Origin: an uncultured bacterium
GTDB lineage: Bacteria; Cyanobacteriota; Vampirovibrionia; Gastranaerophilales; Gastranaerophilaceae
DNA: 64,000 bases
Reading direction: 5' to 3'
Assembly: GCA_949284415.1 (NCBI GenBank)
Contig: CASDVM010000006.1
Location: 62,001 to 126,000 of the forward strand
Below the pieces are notes generated by a model. The model was not told the DNA's origin and ran no database searches. It saw only the letters and a list, made by a program, of their open reading frames with translations. This document shows, piece after piece, positions 61,685 to 64,000 of the stretch (positions are counted from its first letter, which is position 1; every line of letters begins with the position of its first letter). Made by a program: the position numbers and the translations under genes.

Positions 61685-62386
61685 TTAAAAATGCATAGCG
61701 TCAACTTGTTTTAACATATTTTGTATATCTTTCAACAACTCTGCTTCTATAAATATCAATTCCTGCTTTGTATAATCATCATTTTCGTACTTTACTTTTG
61801 CAAGCTTTGACATAACTATTTTATTAAAAGATAAATAATCTGCTGTAAATTCAATAATATCTACGGCTCTATAAGGTACGGATCTGTCATGAAGTCTTAA
61901 TACAGCTCTGAATATTACAAGCAGAGTTTTTATAACATGATCCAAAACTTTCTTCATTTCCTTGTCTGATTTTATATTAAGCAGAAAATTATTTTTATAT
62001 TTTAATAACAAACTCTTCAACTCTGATTCACACTGAAGCCTTAAGAAATATTTATTGACAGGGATAGAAGGAACTAAATCTTCTCCGTAAATAATACGAT
62101 AATTGTCTTTTATATCGGAATACTCAATTGCGTAAACATCAAACGATGAATACCATTCTTCTTTATTCATAATAACCGGAACAGGATTTTTGGCTTTTAC
62201 CCACTTTTTAACAGGTTTTGAAATTTCATAAAGATTTTCAGCATTCAGAGTATTTGTAACAATCATTAAATTAAGATTATTTTTCGCATCTTCAACATTT
62301 GCTTTTGAGCCGAACGCGATAACAGAAACAAGGTTATCACCGAGTTTCGTTTTTAATTCTTCAATAAAATTGTCCAAATTTTTCAT
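61685..62386 (-). CDS. Nucleotidyltransferase-like protein
   Basis: The 233-residue protein begins with a helix and SVIAFGSKANVEDAKNNLNL (about 20-39), similar to the GS-x-A-R/N core of Pol beta-like nucleotidyltransferases. The second acidic pair is changed (NLNLMIV instead of D-x-D), so catalysis is doubtful. LKSLLLKYKNNFLLNI and later helices form an alpha-helical C-terminal domain like those of antitoxin or substrate-binding partners. A short ribosome binding site region (GAGGATAAAA) precedes the ATG. The role is unknown. Confidence 0.65.
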   Translation of the reverse strand: MKNLDNFIEELKTKLGDNLVSVIAFGSKANVEDAKNNLNLMIVTNTLNAENLYEISKPVKKWVKAKNPVPVIMNKEEWYSSFDVYAIEYSDIKDNYRIIYGEDLVPSIPVNKYFLRLQCESELKSLLLKYKNNFLLNIKSDKEMKKVLDHVIKTLLVIFRAVLRLHDRSVPYRAVDIIEFTADYLSFNKIVMSKLAKVKYENDDYTKQELIFIEAELLKDIQNMLKQVDAMHF

Positions 62387-62475
62387 TTTTTTTATCCTCT
62401 CCGTTGATATTCATCAAATTTTTTATATCTTTCGATGCTGTTTTTAAATTTTACACAAAGATTATTTTATGCTTT

Positions 62476-63159
62476 TTACCAGCTTCCCGAGCATCCGCTT
62501 CCGCCGAATCCTCCTCCGCCACCAAAACCGCCGAAGCTGCCGGAACGAAATCTTCTTCGTGGAGAAAATATAGACATTATTATTGCCAGCGGCCAAGCCC
62601 ACCACGGAATGTGTTCACCCGTTGAAGCGTTTGCAGATGGAGCAGGGGGACACGCACCCTGCTTTTTTATTGTAACACCCTCAGCCTGAGCTACAGTCTG
62701 AGCTAAAATATAAGTACCTCTTCTAATACCTTTTTCATAATTATTTTGTTTATAATAAGGCAGAATATCATTATTCATAATACCTTTAAGAGTTTCAACG
62801 CTGATTTTATCTTCAAGCCCCAAACCTTGTTCTATACGCATTCTTCTTTCGCTTAATGCTGTCAAATATACCATACCGTTATTTTTACCGGCAGCACCTA
62901 GCTTATAAGACCGCCCGATATCAAGCGCAACCTCTTCAACAGTCTTGCCGTCTAATGACGATAATGTAACTACTACCAAATCCGCACCTGATTTTTTCTG
63001 CAAATCCCATAAAGTCATATTCAAGTCGTTTTCAACTTCAGGGGACAAAAGATTTGCTTCATCAGCAATAAAACCGTTAAATTTTAACGTAATAGCATCA
63101 ACCCTTGCAGACAATAAAACGCATAAAATTAAAACATATAACCAACTTTTCTTCACCAT
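62476..63159 (-). CDS. TPM-domain secreted or membrane protein
   Basis: The 227-residue protein has a signal peptide (MVKKSWLYVLILCVLLSARV, cleavage near residue 22). The TPM domain (about 28-150) has LLSPEVENDLNMTLWDLQKK, VVTLSSLDGKTVEEVALDIG and ERRMRIEQGLGLEDKIS. A membrane helix follows near 185-200 (WWAWPLAIIMSIFS). The tail is Gly/Ser/Phe-rich (FGGFGGGGGFGGSGCSGSW), as in YgcG-like proteins. Some members have acid phosphatase activity in plants and others take part in photosystem repair or stress. The function here is unknown. Confidence 0.85.
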   Translation of the reverse strand: MVKKSWLYVLILCVLLSARVDAITLKFNGFIADEANLLSPEVENDLNMTLWDLQKKSGADLVVVTLSSLDGKTVEEVALDIGRSYKLGAAGKNNGMVYLTALSERRMRIEQGLGLEDKISVETLKGIMNNDILPYYKQNNYEKGIRRGTYILAQTVAQAEGVTIKKQGACPPAPSANASTGEHIPWWAWPLAIIMSIFSPRRRFRSGSFGGFGGGGGFGGSGCSGSW

Positions 63160-63224
63160 ACAAGGTATTTTAGCAGTATATAAAGATTATGTCAATAGTC
63201 AATAAGAAAACTAGAATAATAAAA

Positions 63225-63295
63225 AGGCGACACCCAGATTCGAACTGGGGATAAGAGCTTTGCAGGCTCCTGCCTTACCACTTGGCCATGTCGCC
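63225..63295 (-). tRNA. tRNA-Cys (GCA)
   Basis: The 71-base cloverleaf has acceptor GGCGACA/TGTCGCC, D arm GCC/GGC, anticodon stem GGAGC/GCTCT with loop CTGCAAA (anticodon GCA), T arm CCCAG/CTGGG with TTCGAAT, and discriminator T. No CCA is encoded. Confidence 0.95.
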
Positions 63296-63346
63296 TTATT
63301 CGTTTCTTTATAATAAAAAAGACATGATAAAAAGTCAAGGCAAGTA

Positions 63347-63375
63347 TTGACAAATATCTTAAAATCAGAAATACT
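63347..63375 (+). promoter_or_regulatory. Promoter of the fourth C-run locus
   Basis: TTGACA (63347-63352), a 17-base spacer and AATACT (63370-63375) mirror the promoter at 34945. GGAGG precedes the ATG at 63399. Confidence 0.7.
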
Positions 63376-63398
63376 AAGAAAAGTATGGAGGATGAAAA

Positions 63399-63452
63399 AT
63401 GTTTAATAGAGAAGCTTTGAGTTGCCCCCCCCCCAACAGGATAAAGATGTAA
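63399..63452 (+). CDS. Short leader frame containing a C10 run
   Basis: ATG at 63399 encodes MFNREALSCPPPNRIKM and stops. With eleven C the frame would read on through FLKILGYYGTK to a stop about 65 codons later, because the pilin start behind it is lost. It is homologous to the leader at 34998. Confidence 0.5.
   Translation: MFNREALSCPPPNRIKM
63425..63434 (+). repeat. C10 run of the fourth locus
   Basis: Ten C, starting 26 bases after the ATG at 63399. Confidence 0.95.
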
Positions 63453-63611
63453 CAAGGGGTTATAGGTTTTTAAAGATTTTAGGGTACTATGGTACTAAGG
63501 CACTAGAATGTATCCTAAAAAATAATTTCTTCCTTCTCTATTTAGGGAAGGAGAGGAGGATGGGTTACAATTAATACCCACCCCTACCCTCCCTAATCAG
63601 GGAGGGCGTAA

Positions 63612-64000
63612 TCTATCGTAATTCTGAAACGTCAGGCAAAAGAATCCGGCCTGTTCAGAATAACCGATGGGAACTCTATGCTTATCCCACCCCACGTACT
63701 TAAAGCTGTACTTGCCGATGGCTCTATAATCGCAATAAATCCTTATATCGGAGGAGATATTGAATGCGGCAGAATATTTACGGATAAAATTACAGATGCT
63801 GACGGCAACTGGATACCTGACGGTAACGGAGGTTACGAAACAAAAGAAACATATCTTAAACAATGCGGCATAATGATTATTGATGCTAACGGACTTAAAG
63901 GTCCAAATCAACTGGGTGCCGATACCTATAGCTTTATTATTACTAACAACAAAATTAGCAACTGGCATACAAAAATAGAATCTGTACTAACTGACGAAGA
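63612..64000 (+). pseudogene. Remnant of a prepilin-like gene, 3' part beyond the window edge
   Basis: The plus frame open from 63612 to the edge encodes AKESGLFRITDGNSM, then VLADGSIIAINPYIGG and IMIIDANGLKGPNQLGADTY. This is the C-terminal pilin segment (DVNG..GPNQ.G.D) of the other prepilins. A TAA lies directly before it (63609-63611) and the AFTLAEVL helix is missing. In the related locus the sequence after the CCCTCCC/GGGAGGG hairpin leads on to that helix; here it is cut. I infer a deletion that ended the gene. Confidence 0.7.

Noticed and set aside
63597-63968. Minus-strand open frame of 123 residues
   Set aside because: The plus strand here encodes a recognisable prepilin C-terminal domain (DANGLKGPNQLGAD), so the minus frame is a shadow.

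Overview
The window looks like a chromosomal segment of a low-GC, non-photosynthetic relative of the cyanobacteria (Melainabacteria/Gastranaerophilales type). This assignment is inferred from three things. First, there are many prepilin-like proteins whose N-terminal helix reads AFTLAEVLITLGIIG. Second, the F1 ATPase beta and epsilon genes form their own pair (atpD-atpC), as in cyanobacteria. Third, flagellar and type IV pilus machinery occur together with an outer-membrane-type TamB-like protein and a heptosyltransferase-family protein. No database search was possible.

Layout. 1-6.9 kb: the 5' part of a coiled-coil protein at the left edge, fabI, a small XRE regulator divergent from a prepilin-like gene over a perfect 18-bp palindrome, valS and rpsA. 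7.1-10.7 kb: five unrecognised, mostly helical proteins, two of which share N- and C-terminal blocks. 11-14 kb: a divergent purH, a glycosyltransferase and a dCMP deaminase. 14-20.6 kb: flagellar genes fliE, fliF, a FliG-sized protein in the fliG position, fliH and flhA, interrupted by a 175-bp tandem repeat, then yidD. 21-32.7 kb: tamB-like, rubrerythrin, lysS, pilT, recF and atpD-atpC. 32.7-41.8 kb: two prepilin-like genes flanking a two-gene chromate-type transporter, then comM, a GT9 glycosyltransferase, an HD protein, an SDR, tcdA, secG and an NrtR-like regulator. 41.9-45.3 kb: a lytic-transglycosylase-like protein and minCDE. 45.4-55.6 kb: an S10/spc ribosomal protein cluster from rpsJ to rplR with unusually long, repeat-filled spacers. 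55.8-64 kb: dnaJ, a broken prepilin gene, gcvT-gcvH-gcvPA, tRNA-Val, a nucleotidyltransferase-like protein, a TPM-domain protein, tRNA-Cys and a prepilin remnant at the right edge.

The most striking signal is a set of four loci (about 33.7, 35.0, 58.0 and 63.4 kb) that share one design: a promoter, a strong ribosome binding site, an ATG, eight or nine codons, then a run of exactly ten C (or G). At three of them the following long open frame encodes a prepilin-like protein and is out of frame with the ATG by the same amount. One extra base in the run would join them, while ten bases lead to an early stop. This is the layout of a phase-variable (contingency) gene family, or of a frameshifting leader. 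At the fourth locus the promoter, leader and run remain but the pilin is decayed.

A second theme is dispersed repeat DNA. A 175-bp unit stands in front of both purH and the FliG-position gene. REP-like palindromes (CCCGAACTTGTTTCGGG type) and a GGAACGTAGCCGTTCC palindrome are spread through the ribosomal protein spacers, the latter fused to the TAG stops of rpsN, rpsH and rplR. Several genes (recF, the first chrA, the GT9 gene) have TATAAT exactly six bases before the ATG and no ribosome binding site, suggesting leaderless mRNAs.
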